From Amycolatopsis nivea (lineage in GTDB: Bacteria > Actinomycetota > Actinomycetes > Mycobacteriales > Pseudonocardiaceae): a DNA stretch of 64,000 nucleotides. The DNA is taken from positions 270-64,269 of the forward strand of contig NZ_SDLT01000023.1 of assembly GCF_004522235.1 (NCBI RefSeq), written 5' to 3'. How positions within the stretch are numbered: position 1 is the first letter of the stretch; every line of letters starts with the position of its first letter. The position numbers and the translations under genes are program-made. The notes under the pieces were generated by a model that worked only from the letters and a program-made list of their open reading frames with translations, searched no databases and was not told the origin of the DNA. Positions 41,531-49,703 of this stretch are shown piece by piece.

Positions 41531-42240
41531 GACGCGCCGGCCAGAGCGCGGTCGATCTGCTGCTCGAACAGCTCGGTCGGCTGGGCGCCGAGGACCGGGT
41601 AGCCGTTGACGGAGAACGCGGGCGTGCTGGACACCCCGAGCGCGGACGCCTCGGCGAGGTCCGTGCGCACCTCCTGGGCGAGCTGCGGGGAGGCGGAGTC
41701 CTGCTGGAAGCGGGCCAGGTCGGGGACCCCGGCGGTGCGGGCGAATTCCAGGAGCCGGTCCGGCGGCAGGTCCGGGTGGCCCTTCTCGGGCGCGGCGTCG
41801 TAGAGGGCGTGGTTGAACTCCCAGAACTTCCCCTGCAGCGCCGCGGCGCGGCCCGCGATCGCGGCTTGCATCGACTGGTCGCCGAAGATGGGGAAGTCGC
41901 GCCACTCGATCCGCAGCTTGCCGGTGTCGACGTACCGTGTGGCCAGCGTGCGTTCGGTGTCCTTGCTGAACTTCGCGCAGAACGGGCACCGGTAGTCGGA
42001 GAAGATCACCATGGACACCGGCGCGTCCGGCTTGCCGAGCGCGAGCGGATCGCCGGGCTTGCGGTGCGCGAGTTCGCCGAGCGGGCCGAGGGACGGCTTG
42101 GCCGGCGGGGCAGTGGAGGCGGGCGAGGCGTTCGTGTCGGTCTTCGAGGAAATGACCGCGAAGACCACGAGTCCCAGCACGGCGACGGCCAGCGCCGCTG
42201 CGAGGACGAGGGTGGGAACTCCGCCGTTGCGCCGGGCCAT
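41527..42240 (-). CDS. DsbA-like thiol:disulfide oxidoreductase, membrane-anchored
   Basis: 237 residues. N-terminal signal anchor (LVLAAALAVAVLGLVVFAVI), a short Pro/Ala linker and a thioredoxin fold with the CxxC active site in FSDYRCPFCAKFSKD; the cis-Pro is in VSSTPAFSVNG. Acts outside the membrane. The promoter region holds a perfect BlaI-type palindrome, so expression is probably controlled by the adjacent BlaI-BlaR1 pair. Confidence 0.92.
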   Translation of the reverse strand: MARRNGGVPTLVLAAALAVAVLGLVVFAVISSKTDTNASPASTAPPAKPSLGPLGELAHRKPGDPLALGKPDAPVSMVIFSDYRCPFCAKFSKDTERTLATRYVDTGKLRIEWRDFPIFGDQSMQAAIAGRAAALQGKFWEFNHALYDAAPEKGHPDLPPDRLLEFARTAGVPDLARFQQDSASPQLAQEVRTDLAEASALGVSSTPAFSVNGYPVLGAQPTELFEQQIDRALAGAS

Positions 42241-42253
42241 GCCGCCGACTCCT

Positions 42254-42296
42254 CTACTAAGTCGATAGTAGTTAACTACTAAGAACCTAGTAGACA
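42254..42296. promoter_or_regulatory. BlaI-type operator cluster
   Basis: A perfect 16-bp palindrome TAGTAGTTAACTACTA (42266-42281) lies 26 bp upstream of the DsbA-like gene. It is flanked by partial halves CTACTA (left) and TACTAAGAACCTAGTA (right), making three overlapping dyads. The TACTA/TAGTA halves match the BlaI/MecI operator type. Confidence 0.75.
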
Positions 42297-42330
42297 GCGA
42301 TGACCGGAGATCAGCCGGGGCCGGGAAAAG

Positions 42331-43269
42331 TCAGCTGGTGCGGCTCAGGCAGAGCAGCGTGAGCGACGCGACCGCCATCGCGGCGGACACCAGCGGCGGC
42401 AAGAGCGCCGTGGTTCCGGCCAGGCCGCGGGAGATCGCCCCGGAGCGCCGCAGCATCGGCGAGCGGGGCCGGGTCAGCCACGAAACCCTGGCTTGTACGT
42501 GCGCGCCGAAACCGACGACACCGGGTGGGGCAGGGGCGGGTGCCATCGAGTGCAGGGCACCGGTGACGGCGGGAAGACCGCACGCGTTGACGGCCGCGGC
42601 ATCCGCGGAAAGCTCGCACAGCACGGAAATCGCGGCCGGGGCGGCTCGGCACAACGGAACCCACGGCAGTGCGCGGGCCATCGAATGGGCGAGGGTGACC
42701 GCGAGATGGTGCCGTCCGCGCAGATGTGCTCGTTCATGGGCGAGCACGGCTTGGGCGACGTCGTCCTCGAGGCGGTCCACCGCGGTCGAGGCGACGACGA
42801 TCCCGCGGCGGAACCGGCCGATGGAGAACGCGAGCGGCTGTTCGCTGGGCACCCACCAGACGTCGCCGGACACCCGGGCCACCGCGCGCAGGGTCCTCGC
42901 GCGGTCGCGGCGGTTCCGGCTGCCGCTGACCAGATCCGCGGTCAGCACGCTGCCGAGCCGGACGAGGAGCAGCAGCACGGTGAGGCCGGTGAGAAGGCGG
43001 GTCAGCAGGAGCCACGGGAACGCGGAGTGGCCGATCGCCCGCCAGCAGACGGTGGCGAGCCCGAGCGCTCCGTCCGGGACGGCCGGGTCGGGGCTCAGCA
43101 GGATGACGGCCGCCGAGAGGGCGGTCGCGATCATCGAGAGGGCGGCGACCAGCCACGCGCACAGCGACAGGGCGGGATGGACCCGCGGCGTGCTGCCGGG
43201 CCGCAGGTAGCGGGGCGCCCCGGCGGCGATGACGACAGAGGCGAGCAGGAAGGCGACGGCGAGCGTCAC
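42331..43269 (-). CDS. BlaR1/MecR1-type M56 membrane metallopeptidase
   Basis: 312 residues. Several N-terminal transmembrane helices, the zinc motif HExxH in AVLAHERAHLRGRHHL, and a further helix at the C-terminus. There is no extracellular penicillin-binding sensor domain, so it is the short actinomycete form. The GTG start overlaps the blaI stop by 4 bp. It likely cleaves BlaI on a cell-envelope signal. Confidence 0.88.
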   Translation of the reverse strand: MTLAVAFLLASVVIAAGAPRYLRPGSTPRVHPALSLCAWLVAALSMIATALSAAVILLSPDPAVPDGALGLATVCWRAIGHSAFPWLLLTRLLTGLTVLLLLVRLGSVLTADLVSGSRNRRDRARTLRAVARVSGDVWWVPSEQPLAFSIGRFRRGIVVASTAVDRLEDDVAQAVLAHERAHLRGRHHLAVTLAHSMARALPWVPLCRAAPAAISVLCELSADAAAVNACGLPAVTGALHSMAPAPAPPGVVGFGAHVQARVSWLTRPRSPMLRRSGAISRGLAGTTALLPPLVSAAMAVASLTLLCLSRTS

Positions 43270-43634
43270 GAGCGCTCCGGCTTCCGGGGCTCGTCGAGGG
43301 CTTGGCGCAGGAACTGCGATTCCTCGGTGTTCATGTCGCGCGCGAAGCTCATCAGCACCCCGCGCGGATCGCCCAGCGAGTCGAGCAGATCGCGGAGCAT
43401 CTGCGCGCCAGCCTCCTCCCGTGCGCGGGCAGGACGGTAGGACCACGCGCGCCCGTCGCGTTCCCGGACGACCCAGCCTTTGGTGTGCAGGTTGTCGAGC
43501 ACGGTCATGACGGTGGTGTAGGCGAGATCGCGCTCGGCCCGCAGCGTCGAATGGACCGCACGGACGGTCTGGGGGACGTCCGAGTCCCACAGCGCCGCCA
43601 TGATTCGGCTTTCCAAGTCACCTAGACCAGCCAC
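43266..43634 (-). CDS. BlaI/MecI-family repressor
   Basis: 122 residues. Winged helix LESRIMAALWDSDVPQTVRA, then AYTTVMTVLDNLHTKGWVVR, followed by a dimerisation tail that contains the cleavage region. The GTG (VAGLGDLES) is preferred; the open frame upstream is not BlaI but a piece of DinB sequence. Partner of the membrane peptidase. Confidence 0.9.
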   Translation of the reverse strand: MAGLGDLESRIMAALWDSDVPQTVRAVHSTLRAERDLAYTTVMTVLDNLHTKGWVVRERDGRAWSYRPARAREEAGAQMLRDLLDSLGDPRGVLMSFARDMNTEESQFLRQALDEPRKPERS

Positions 43635-43667
43635 CCCAGTGATGTACCACAGCCGGGTCGGGCGGGT

Positions 43668-43757
43668 GTGCGGCACCTCGGGCGAACGGGTTGTGGTGAG
43701 CTGCGCGGGTGCGCTGACTCGGCTGGCGGCGAGGGCGGCGAGGCGGGCGTGCGGCAC
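43668..43757 (-). pseudogene. Decayed partial duplicate of the adjacent DinB gene
   Basis: Between blaI and dinB, two pieces of dinB sequence recur back to back. One encodes HARLAALAASRVSAPAQLT (compare HARLGAIAAGQVSAPAQLT in the intact gene). The other corresponds to the dinB 3' end (NPFA against NSFA, followed by the same GAGGTGCCGCAC trailer). It looks like a tandem duplication shortened by an internal deletion. Confidence 0.7.
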
Positions 43758-43758
43758 C

Positions 43759-44292
43759 TCAGGCGAACGAGTTGAGGACGAGGTAGCCGTCGAGCCGGGA
43801 GATCTGGTCGGTGTCCGGGTCGGGCGGCAGCGGGTGGCCGAGGTTGTCGGCGCGGACTTCGCTGATCCATTGGTCGTGTTGGTATTCGTGGTTGATCAGG
43901 GCGGTCAGCAGTGTGGTGGCGACGATGGTGAGTTGCGCGGGTGCACTGACTTGTCCGGCGGCGATGGCGCCGAGGCGGGCGTGCACGCGGTCGGCGACGG
44001 TGTCGCGGAAGGCGGTGAGCCGTTCGATTGTGGGCAGGGCGCCGCGGAAGCGTTCCGGTTGGGCTGAGTCCATGAGGCCGTCCAGTTCGGGGTCGGGGCT
44101 GGGTTCGGCGGCGGTGAGGTTGCGGATCATGAAGTGCGCGACGTGGGCTTGGTGGCCGAGGTGCCAGCCGATGGCGCTGGAGTTCTCGTTCGGACGCCAG
44201 ACGACCTCGTCCGCGGTCAGGTCTTTCCACAGGGCGTCGGTGTAGGCGCGGGCGCGGTCGTATTCGCGCAGCAGGGCGTTCACTTCGTGCAT
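43759..44292 (-). CDS. DinB/MST-like metal-dependent family protein
   Basis: 177 residues, four-helix DinB-like fold. Candidate metal-binding His in IGWHLGHQAHVAHFM and INHEYQHDQWISEV. Members include thiol-dependent transferases and isomerases. The ATG overlaps the preceding oxidase gene end by 13 bp, so it is the last gene of the LysR-headed operon. Confidence 0.85.
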   Translation of the reverse strand: MHEVNALLREYDRARAYTDALWKDLTADEVVWRPNENSSAIGWHLGHQAHVAHFMIRNLTAAEPSPDPELDGLMDSAQPERFRGALPTIERLTAFRDTVADRVHARLGAIAAGQVSAPAQLTIVATTLLTALINHEYQHDQWISEVRADNLGHPLPPDPDTDQISRLDGYLVLNSFA

Positions 44293-45350
44293 GGTTCCGC
44301 CTTCGGGTCGGGGGAGGAGCAGGCGATCGTGTTCGCGGCGCGGAGTCCGCTGGCGAGTGCGCCTTCGATGTGGCCTGCGTATTCGGTGCTGGTTTCGGTC
44401 GAGGCCCAGTGGAGCCGTCCGTCCAGTGCGGGGCGTTGGTAGAGCGGGTGTCCGAAGAGGCCGTAGTCGGTCCGGCGGTGCACCTGGGGCGGGGAGGTCC
44501 AGCGTTCGGTGCTCCAGTCTTGGATGTGCAGGGCTTCGGGTTCGGCGGCGTCCGGTCCGAAGAGTTCGGTTAGCTGTCGGGTGACTGCCTGCCGGAAGCC
44601 GGGGGTTGCAGCGGCGGCGAAGCCGAACAGCGCGGGGGTGGCGCCGTCCGGTCCGGACATGTCGTGCAGTTCTCGCAATGGTCCGGAGTGGCTGATGGCG
44701 GCGCCGGCGAGGCCTCGGTCCCGCCAGAACGGTCGTCGGTAGGTCGCGACGACTTTGGTGATGGCGCCCATCCACACTGGCGTTTGCGCCGCGACCCGGA
44801 GGAGTTCTTCGGGGAGTGCGCCGCCGAAATCCAGGTGAGCCGCGGCGAGCGCGGGTGGCACGGCGAGTACGACGTGCGCGGTTTCGTAGCTCTCGGCTGC
44901 GGTCTCGACTGACAGTCCCTGCGGTGTTTCGCGGATGGCGGTGACTGGAGTGGCCAGGCGCAGTACGCCGTCGGGCAAGGTGGCGGCCAGTCGTTCGGCG
45001 AGGGCTCCGGCTCCGGCGGCGAAGCGATACGCCGGTGCGTCGACGGGGTTGTTCGGCAGCCGGTACGCGCCGGTGTCGTCCTGGTACACGGCGCTGCCTG
45101 CGGTGTGCTGGGGGAAGATCTGCTGCCCGAGCCGGGTGACCAGGTCTCGCACGCGGGTTTCGCCGTCCCAGAACCAGGTGGCGCCGAGATCGAGAGCGGG
45201 ATTTGCGGTGGTGAGCATCCGGCCGCCGACGCGGTTGCGGGCTTCCAGGCACACGGTGTCGTATCCGGCGGCGGTGAGGGCCGCGGCGGCGGTGAGTCCG
45301 GCCGCTCCGGCTCCGATGACCACGACGGAACGGTCGTCAGGACGCGGCAT
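44280..45350 (-). CDS. Flavin-containing amine oxidase family protein
   Basis: 356 residues. FAD-binding dinucleotide fold VVVIGAGAAGLTAAAALTAA, then ARNRVGGRM, and the C-terminal FAD motif GRLHWASTETSTEYAGHIEG. It is shorter than typical monoamine oxidases (about 450) because the substrate domain is trimmed. Oxidises an amine or performs a related flavin oxidation. Overlaps the genes on both sides (14 and 13 bp), a tight operon. Confidence 0.88.
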   Translation of the reverse strand: MPRPDDRSVVVIGAGAAGLTAAAALTAAGYDTVCLEARNRVGGRMLTTANPALDLGATWFWDGETRVRDLVTRLGQQIFPQHTAGSAVYQDDTGAYRLPNNPVDAPAYRFAAGAGALAERLAATLPDGVLRLATPVTAIRETPQGLSVETAAESYETAHVVLAVPPALAAAHLDFGGALPEELLRVAAQTPVWMGAITKVVATYRRPFWRDRGLAGAAISHSGPLRELHDMSGPDGATPALFGFAAAATPGFRQAVTRQLTELFGPDAAEPEALHIQDWSTERWTSPPQVHRRTDYGLFGHPLYQRPALDGRLHWASTETSTEYAGHIEGALASGLRAANTIACSSPDPKAEPCTK

Positions 45351-46398
45351 CGGGGTTGTCCTCTTCTCGCTCGCGCGGGTCGACGGTGAGCACCATTCGG
45401 AAGCGCGCGTGCCCGGATCGCTGGTTCTTCAGCGCTTCCGCGGCTTGGGCCAGCGGGACGGTCTGCACCCAGGGGCGGATGTTGGCGGCCTGGGCGAACC
45501 GCAGAGCCTGTTCGGTGTCGGCGGGGTTGCCGGTCACGTGTCCGGCGATGGTCCGGGCGTGCATCACGAGTTTGCCCAGCGGGACGGGCAGTGCGGTGCC
45601 GTCGAATCCGACGACCGTGAGCCGGCCGTGCGGGGCGAGTCCGTCGATCAGTCCGGCCAGCGGTGCGCTGCTGGACGCGGTGGAGAGGATCAGCTGGCAG
45701 CCGCCCATCTCCCGCAGCGCCTGTCCGGCGTCTTCCTCCGCGGCGTTGACGTAGTGGTGTGCGCCGAGTGCCGCGGCGTCTTGGCGTTTGTGCTCGCCGC
45801 GGCCGATGGCGACGGTTTCGAATCCCATGGCGGCGGCGAACTGCACGGCGAAATGTCCGAGACCGCCGATGCCGAGGATGGCGACCCGGTCGCCGGGGCG
45901 GGCTCCGCTGTCGCGCAGCGCGGTGAACGTGGTGACTCCGGCGCAGCCGAACGGGGCGGCTTCCGCCATGGAGATTCCGTCGGGAATGCGGATCAGGGCG
46001 CTCGCCGGAACGGTGAGGGTCGAGGACCATCCGCCGGGGTAGGACAGGCCGGGGATCCGGCGGTCGGGGCAGTGGACCGGGTCGCCCGACCGGCACGCCG
46101 TGCAGTGTCCGCAGCTGCCGCCGAACCAGCCGACGCCCGCGGCTTGGCCGACGTCCCAGCCGCGCACGCCTCGTCCGACCTCGGCGACCACCCCAGCCGC
46201 TTCATGGCCCGGAGTGATGGGAAAACCGTTCGCGGGAGACTTCGCGGCGACTGTGCCCGCGTCGGCACCGCAGATGCCGGACGCGACGACGTCGATGCGC
46301 ACTTCGCCCTCGCCGGGGCGGCGTGCGGACACGGGCATTACGCGTACCGGACCGTCCGGTTCGGACACTTGCGCGGATTCGTGCGGGGGCAACATCAA
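45337..46398 (-). CDS. Zinc-dependent medium-chain alcohol dehydrogenase
   Basis: 353 residues. Catalytic zinc ligands Cys in ASGICGADAGT and His-Glu in TPGHEAAGVV; structural zinc Cys set in GGSCGHCTACRSGDPVHCPD; NAD(P) fold ILGIGGLGHFAVQFA. Oxidises or reduces an alcohol/aldehyde, probably linked to the aldehyde formed by the adjacent amine oxidase. Confidence 0.93.
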   Translation of the reverse strand: MMLPPHESAQVSEPDGPVRVMPVSARRPGEGEVRIDVVASGICGADAGTVAAKSPANGFPITPGHEAAGVVAEVGRGVRGWDVGQAAGVGWFGGSCGHCTACRSGDPVHCPDRRIPGLSYPGGWSSTLTVPASALIRIPDGISMAEAAPFGCAGVTTFTALRDSGARPGDRVAILGIGGLGHFAVQFAAAMGFETVAIGRGEHKRQDAAALGAHHYVNAAEEDAGQALREMGGCQLILSTASSSAPLAGLIDGLAPHGRLTVVGFDGTALPVPLGKLVMHARTIAGHVTGNPADTEQALRFAQAANIRPWVQTVPLAQAAEALKNQRSGHARFRMVLTVDPREREEDNPDAAS

Positions 46399-46925
46399 AT
46401 CGCCAGCGCTACCAGGAAGCGGGAGACCATGTTGTAAGCCGCGACCGTCGCGACTGCTTCGACGGTTTGCTGTTCTCCGAACAGGTCTTTGACTTCTTCG
46501 ATGACTTCAGGGGCGACGTCGACCTGCGTGGTGGACTGGTCGGTGAGGCGGAGCAGGGCGCGTTCCTTCTCGCCGAATATCTCGCTGATCGCGGTGCGGC
46601 CCTGCAGCGCCTGGGCTTTTTCCTCGGTCCCGCCTGCTTGCAGGTACGCCGGATGATGCACATTCCATTCGAAATCCGCGCGGTTGAGGACGGCGACGCG
46701 GAGCATGACGAGTTCGCGGTATTCCAGCTCCAGAGCGAACTCCGCGCGAACCCGCCCCAGCAGTCCGTTCCAGCCGGTCGCGAGCGGGACGCTCCGCAGC
46801 AGCACCCGGTCGATGCCGATCAGCTCGCCGTTCGGCCGCCGATCCCGCATCGCGGAAAGCACTTCTTCCGGTGGTGCGGGGAATTCCGCGCCTTCGTGCC
46901 AGGGGGTGACGCGCACGCTGCTCAC
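46395..46925 (-). CDS. Carboxymuconolactone decarboxylase / AhpD-like family protein
   Basis: 176 residues. CMD fold: RVRAEFALELEYRELVMLRV, then NRADFEWNVHHPAYLQAGG. The usual CxxC of AhpD is absent, so peroxidase chemistry is unlikely; it may be a decarboxylase-like or isomerase-like protein. The GTG has AAGGAG upstream. First enzyme gene of the operon behind the LysR regulator. Confidence 0.85.
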   Translation of the reverse strand: MSSVRVTPWHEGAEFPAPPEEVLSAMRDRRPNGELIGIDRVLLRSVPLATGWNGLLGRVRAEFALELEYRELVMLRVAVLNRADFEWNVHHPAYLQAGGTEEKAQALQGRTAISEIFGEKERALLRLTDQSTTQVDVAPEVIEEVKDLFGEQQTVEAVATVAAYNMVSRFLVALAI

Positions 46926-47038
46926 GACTTGCTCCTTGGATCGCTGCTCGTTCCGGGATAACGTCCCGATGCGAACGAGACTAGATATTCCGAGCGCGGT
47001 CCGGTAGCGGCCGCTGAGTCATGAAGCGATAACCAAAG

Positions 47039-47923
47039 CTAATGGCCGGGCGTCGCGAAGTTCGCGATCCCTTCGGCGAGTTCTTCCAGCGTCGCGCCCA
47101 GCGGGTTGTTGTGTGCCCAGACGGCTTCGTAGGCGATCTCGACCGGTCGGCCGTTGCGTACGAGCGGGCGGCAGTTGGCGTGTTCGCGGGTGATCTTGGA
47201 GCGGGGGAGGATGGCCGCGCCGACGCCCATGCTCGCCCAGTCCTCCAGCACGCGGTAGCTCGCGGCTTCGCCGGGGTAGGCGCGGATGGGGAGGTCGGCG
47301 GCGGTGAAGAGGTCGGTGGTGAAGGTGGTCAGCCCGCAGCTGTCGGGCACCAGGATGTAGTCGGCGTCCGCGGCTGCCCGCAGTTCGACCGGGCCGTCGG
47401 CCTCGGCGGGGACCGGGTCGATGACCACGACGGGTTCGCGGGCGATGACGCGCCGGTGGCACCCGGGCATGACCTGCACCGCGGGCACCAGGAGCAGGTC
47501 GAGTTCACCGGCCGCCAGTGCCTCGCGGAGCACGGCGAGATCGGCCTCCCGCAGCACCAGCGCGCTCGGCTGGGCCAGCGCGCGGGCCGCGTCGAACGCG
47601 CGGGCGACCAGGTCGGCTCCGATCAGCGGCGAGACCCCGACGCGGATGGTGCCCGCCGGGGGCGCGGCCAGCCGGCGGGCCTCGGTGGCGACCGCGTCGA
47701 GGGTGTCCAGGGCGTGGTCGATCATCGGCAGCAGACGAGCGCCGTGCGCGGTCGGCTTGACGCCGCGCGGCGAGCGGTCGAACAGCCGGACCCCGAGTTC
47801 CTCCTCCAGCCGGGCGACGCCGTTGGACAGCGCGGGCTGGGTCACGCCGTAGGCGCGGGCGGCCGCGCTGAACGACCTGGTCTGGGACACCGCCTGGGCG
47901 TACCGCAGGGTCTCGATGTTCAT
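47039..47923 (-). CDS. LysR-type transcriptional regulator
   Basis: 294 residues. N-terminal HTH (RSFSAAARAYGVTQPALSNG, then RLEEELGVRLFDRS) and a periplasmic-binding-like effector domain. Transcribed in the same direction as the CMD-ADH-amine oxidase-DinB operon, 113 bp upstream. The start region holds repeated TATAACC motifs (47940-47959), probable LysR boxes shared with the divergent MFS promoter. Confidence 0.92.
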   Translation of the reverse strand: MNIETLRYAQAVSQTRSFSAAARAYGVTQPALSNGVARLEEELGVRLFDRSPRGVKPTAHGARLLPMIDHALDTLDAVATEARRLAAPPAGTIRVGVSPLIGADLVARAFDAARALAQPSALVLREADLAVLREALAAGELDLLLVPAVQVMPGCHRRVIAREPVVVIDPVPAEADGPVELRAAADADYILVPDSCGLTTFTTDLFTAADLPIRAYPGEAASYRVLEDWASMGVGAAILPRSKITREHANCRPLVRNGRPVEIAYEAVWAHNNPLGATLEELAEGIANFATPGH

Positions 47924-48148
47924 GGTGCTCTCTCCTGGCTATAACCAGTGAATATAACCGCATTCGTGCGCAGCGGCTACCGGACGGCGCCGGCCGCCTC
48001 TAAGGTAGGCACCCGGGCCCGACCGGGATCACTGGGGGAGAGCACAGCGCAATTCGGCGGTTTTCGCCGCTGGCGGAAATCCGTTCGCGCACCGTCCCTG
48101 CTCGTTTCCGGCGGGCGCCTGCCTGAATTGCCTGTCGAGAGGAAGCGC
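47924..48148. promoter_or_regulatory. Divergent LysR/MFS control region
   Basis: 225 bp. CTGGCTATAACCAG and GAATATAACCG lie close to the LysR start, giving a short inverted repeat and a direct TATAACC repeat. Probably the autoregulatory LysR site. Nothing else recognised. Confidence 0.45.
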
Positions 48149-49444
48149 GTGTCCGCCGCACCGGAAACATCAGTGGCGTCCTGGCAGGCCGAGCCCCGCA
48201 CGCGCGCGGTGCAACGGCGTACCGTCTGGCTGCTGGCCGCGGCGCAGATCGTCGGCGGGGTGGGCGTCGGGGTGTCGGCGTCGCTCGGCCCGCTGCTGGC
48301 GGAATCCGTTGCGCAGAGCGAAACCTACGCCGGACTGGCCCGGACCGCCACGACCGCGGGCGCTGCCCTGGCCGGAGTGCCGCTGGCCTTTCTCGCGCAC
48401 CGGCGGGGGCGACGGGCAGCGCTGAGCACCGGATGGCTCTTGGCGGGGTTCGGCGGACTGGTGCTCGTGGCGGCGGCGGTGCTGATGTCGGTGCCGTTGC
48501 TCGTCGCGGGAATGCTGCTGTTCGGGATCGGCAGCGCGACCAACCAGCAGAGCCGTTACGCGGCAGCGGATCTGGCAGTGCCGCACCGCCGGGCGAGGGC
48601 GTTGTCGATCGTGGTGTGGTCGACGACGATCGGGTCGGTGCTGGGCCCGAATCTCGCCGATCCCGGCGCCGGGATCGCAGCCGCGTTGCATCTTCCCCGG
48701 CTGACCGGAGCGTTTCTGCTTGCGACGGCCTGTCTGCTCGTCGGTGCCGTGCTGCTGTGGCTGTGGCTGCGTCCGGACCCGCTTCTGCTTGCGCGGCAAC
48801 GACAAGCCGACGACGCGGGCCAGCAGACGGACGCGGATTCGCCGCGGGAATCGTTCGCGAGCACGCTGAAATCGGTCCGGCGTCACCTGCGCCGCAGCCC
48901 GCGCGCCGCGTTCGCGTTCCTGACGATCGTCGTGGGCAACACCGTCATGGGCGCGGTCATGACGATGACGCCGGTCAGCATGAGCCGGGACGGGGCGGCG
49001 CTCACGATCGTCGGCATCACCATCAGCGGCCACCTGCTGGGGATGTACGCGTTCTCGCCGCTGGTCGGCTGGCTCACCGACAAGGCCGGAACCCTGCCGG
49101 TCGCGCTTGCCGGGCAGGCGGTTTTCATCCTGTCCGCACTGGCGTCGATCCTCGGCCACGGCGCGATCCCCTTGACGATGGCGAGCCTGTTCCTGCTCGG
49201 CCTCGGCTGGTCCTTCGCCCTCGTCGCCGGTTCCGCGATGCTCAACGAGGCGACGCCCGCGGACCTGCGGCCCCTCGTGCAAGGCACCGCCGACACCTCG
49301 ATGAACGTCGTCGCCGCGCTCGGCGCCGGGCTGGCGGGACCGCTGATGGCCGTGATCGGGTTCGGCGGACTGAACGCGTTCGCCGCGGCGCTCACGTTGC
49401 CGGTGATTGTGTTCAGTTTCTTTCTCGTTCGGAAGAAGCAGTGA
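48149..49444 (+). CDS. MFS transporter
   Basis: 431 residues, 12 predicted transmembrane helices. MFS loop motif HRRGRRAAL after helix 2-3, FGIGSATNQQSRYAAADLAV, and the second-half motif VGWLTDKAG. Drug or metabolite exporter type. The GTG has GAGAGGAAG upstream. Divergent from the LysR gene, so possibly its target. Confidence 0.88.
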   Translation: MSAAPETSVASWQAEPRTRAVQRRTVWLLAAAQIVGGVGVGVSASLGPLLAESVAQSETYAGLARTATTAGAALAGVPLAFLAHRRGRRAALSTGWLLAGFGGLVLVAAAVLMSVPLLVAGMLLFGIGSATNQQSRYAAADLAVPHRRARALSIVVWSTTIGSVLGPNLADPGAGIAAALHLPRLTGAFLLATACLLVGAVLLWLWLRPDPLLLARQRQADDAGQQTDADSPRESFASTLKSVRRHLRRSPRAAFAFLTIVVGNTVMGAVMTMTPVSMSRDGAALTIVGITISGHLLGMYAFSPLVGWLTDKAGTLPVALAGQAVFILSALASILGHGAIPLTMASLFLLGLGWSFALVAGSAMLNEATPADLRPLVQGTADTSMNVVAALGAGLAGPLMAVIGFGGLNAFAAALTLPVIVFSFFLVRKKQ

Positions 49445-49463
49445 CGACCACGGTCTGCTGACG

Positions 49464-49497
49464 CGAATCGCCCGCCAACTGTCTGGCGGGCGATTCG
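49464..49497 (+). terminator. Hairpin terminator after the MFS gene
   Basis: 14-nt perfect arms CGAATCGCCCGCCA / TGGCGGGCGATTCG with a 6-nt loop, 20 bp past the stop. It also ends transcription from the convergent permease side. Confidence 0.8.
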
Positions 49498-49502
49498 GCT
49501 GA

Positions 49503-49703
49503 TCACGGAGGTTCCGGCGGGGCGTGTTCTGGATTGGGCGGCCCCGCCGTCCCGTTGTTGAGCCGACGGCGCAGCACCACGACCCACCACAGGAACCCGA
49601 CCCCGAGCACGACTGCCGCGGTGACCGCGTTCTGCTGGTTCTCCGCGGGCACGGTCAGTGCGGCGACGACGGCGGCGCACCAGAGGCCGAAGGCTCCGGT
49701 CAC
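49503..49703 (-). CDS. Mini-ORF made of a tandem copy of the permease C-terminus
   Basis: 66 residues, GTG start overlapping the permease stop (GTGA). The sequence repeats the last about 60 residues of the permease almost exactly: GLWCAAVVAALTVPAEN, then QNAVTAAVVLGVGFLWWV and LRRRLNNGTAGPPNPE, with a few substitutions. It has two hydrophobic segments. The coupling and intact frame suggest it is translated; a regulatory or assembly role is speculative. Confidence 0.65.
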   Translation of the reverse strand: MTGAFGLWCAAVVAALTVPAENQQNAVTAAVVLGVGFLWWVVVLRRRLNNGTAGPPNPEHAPPEPP

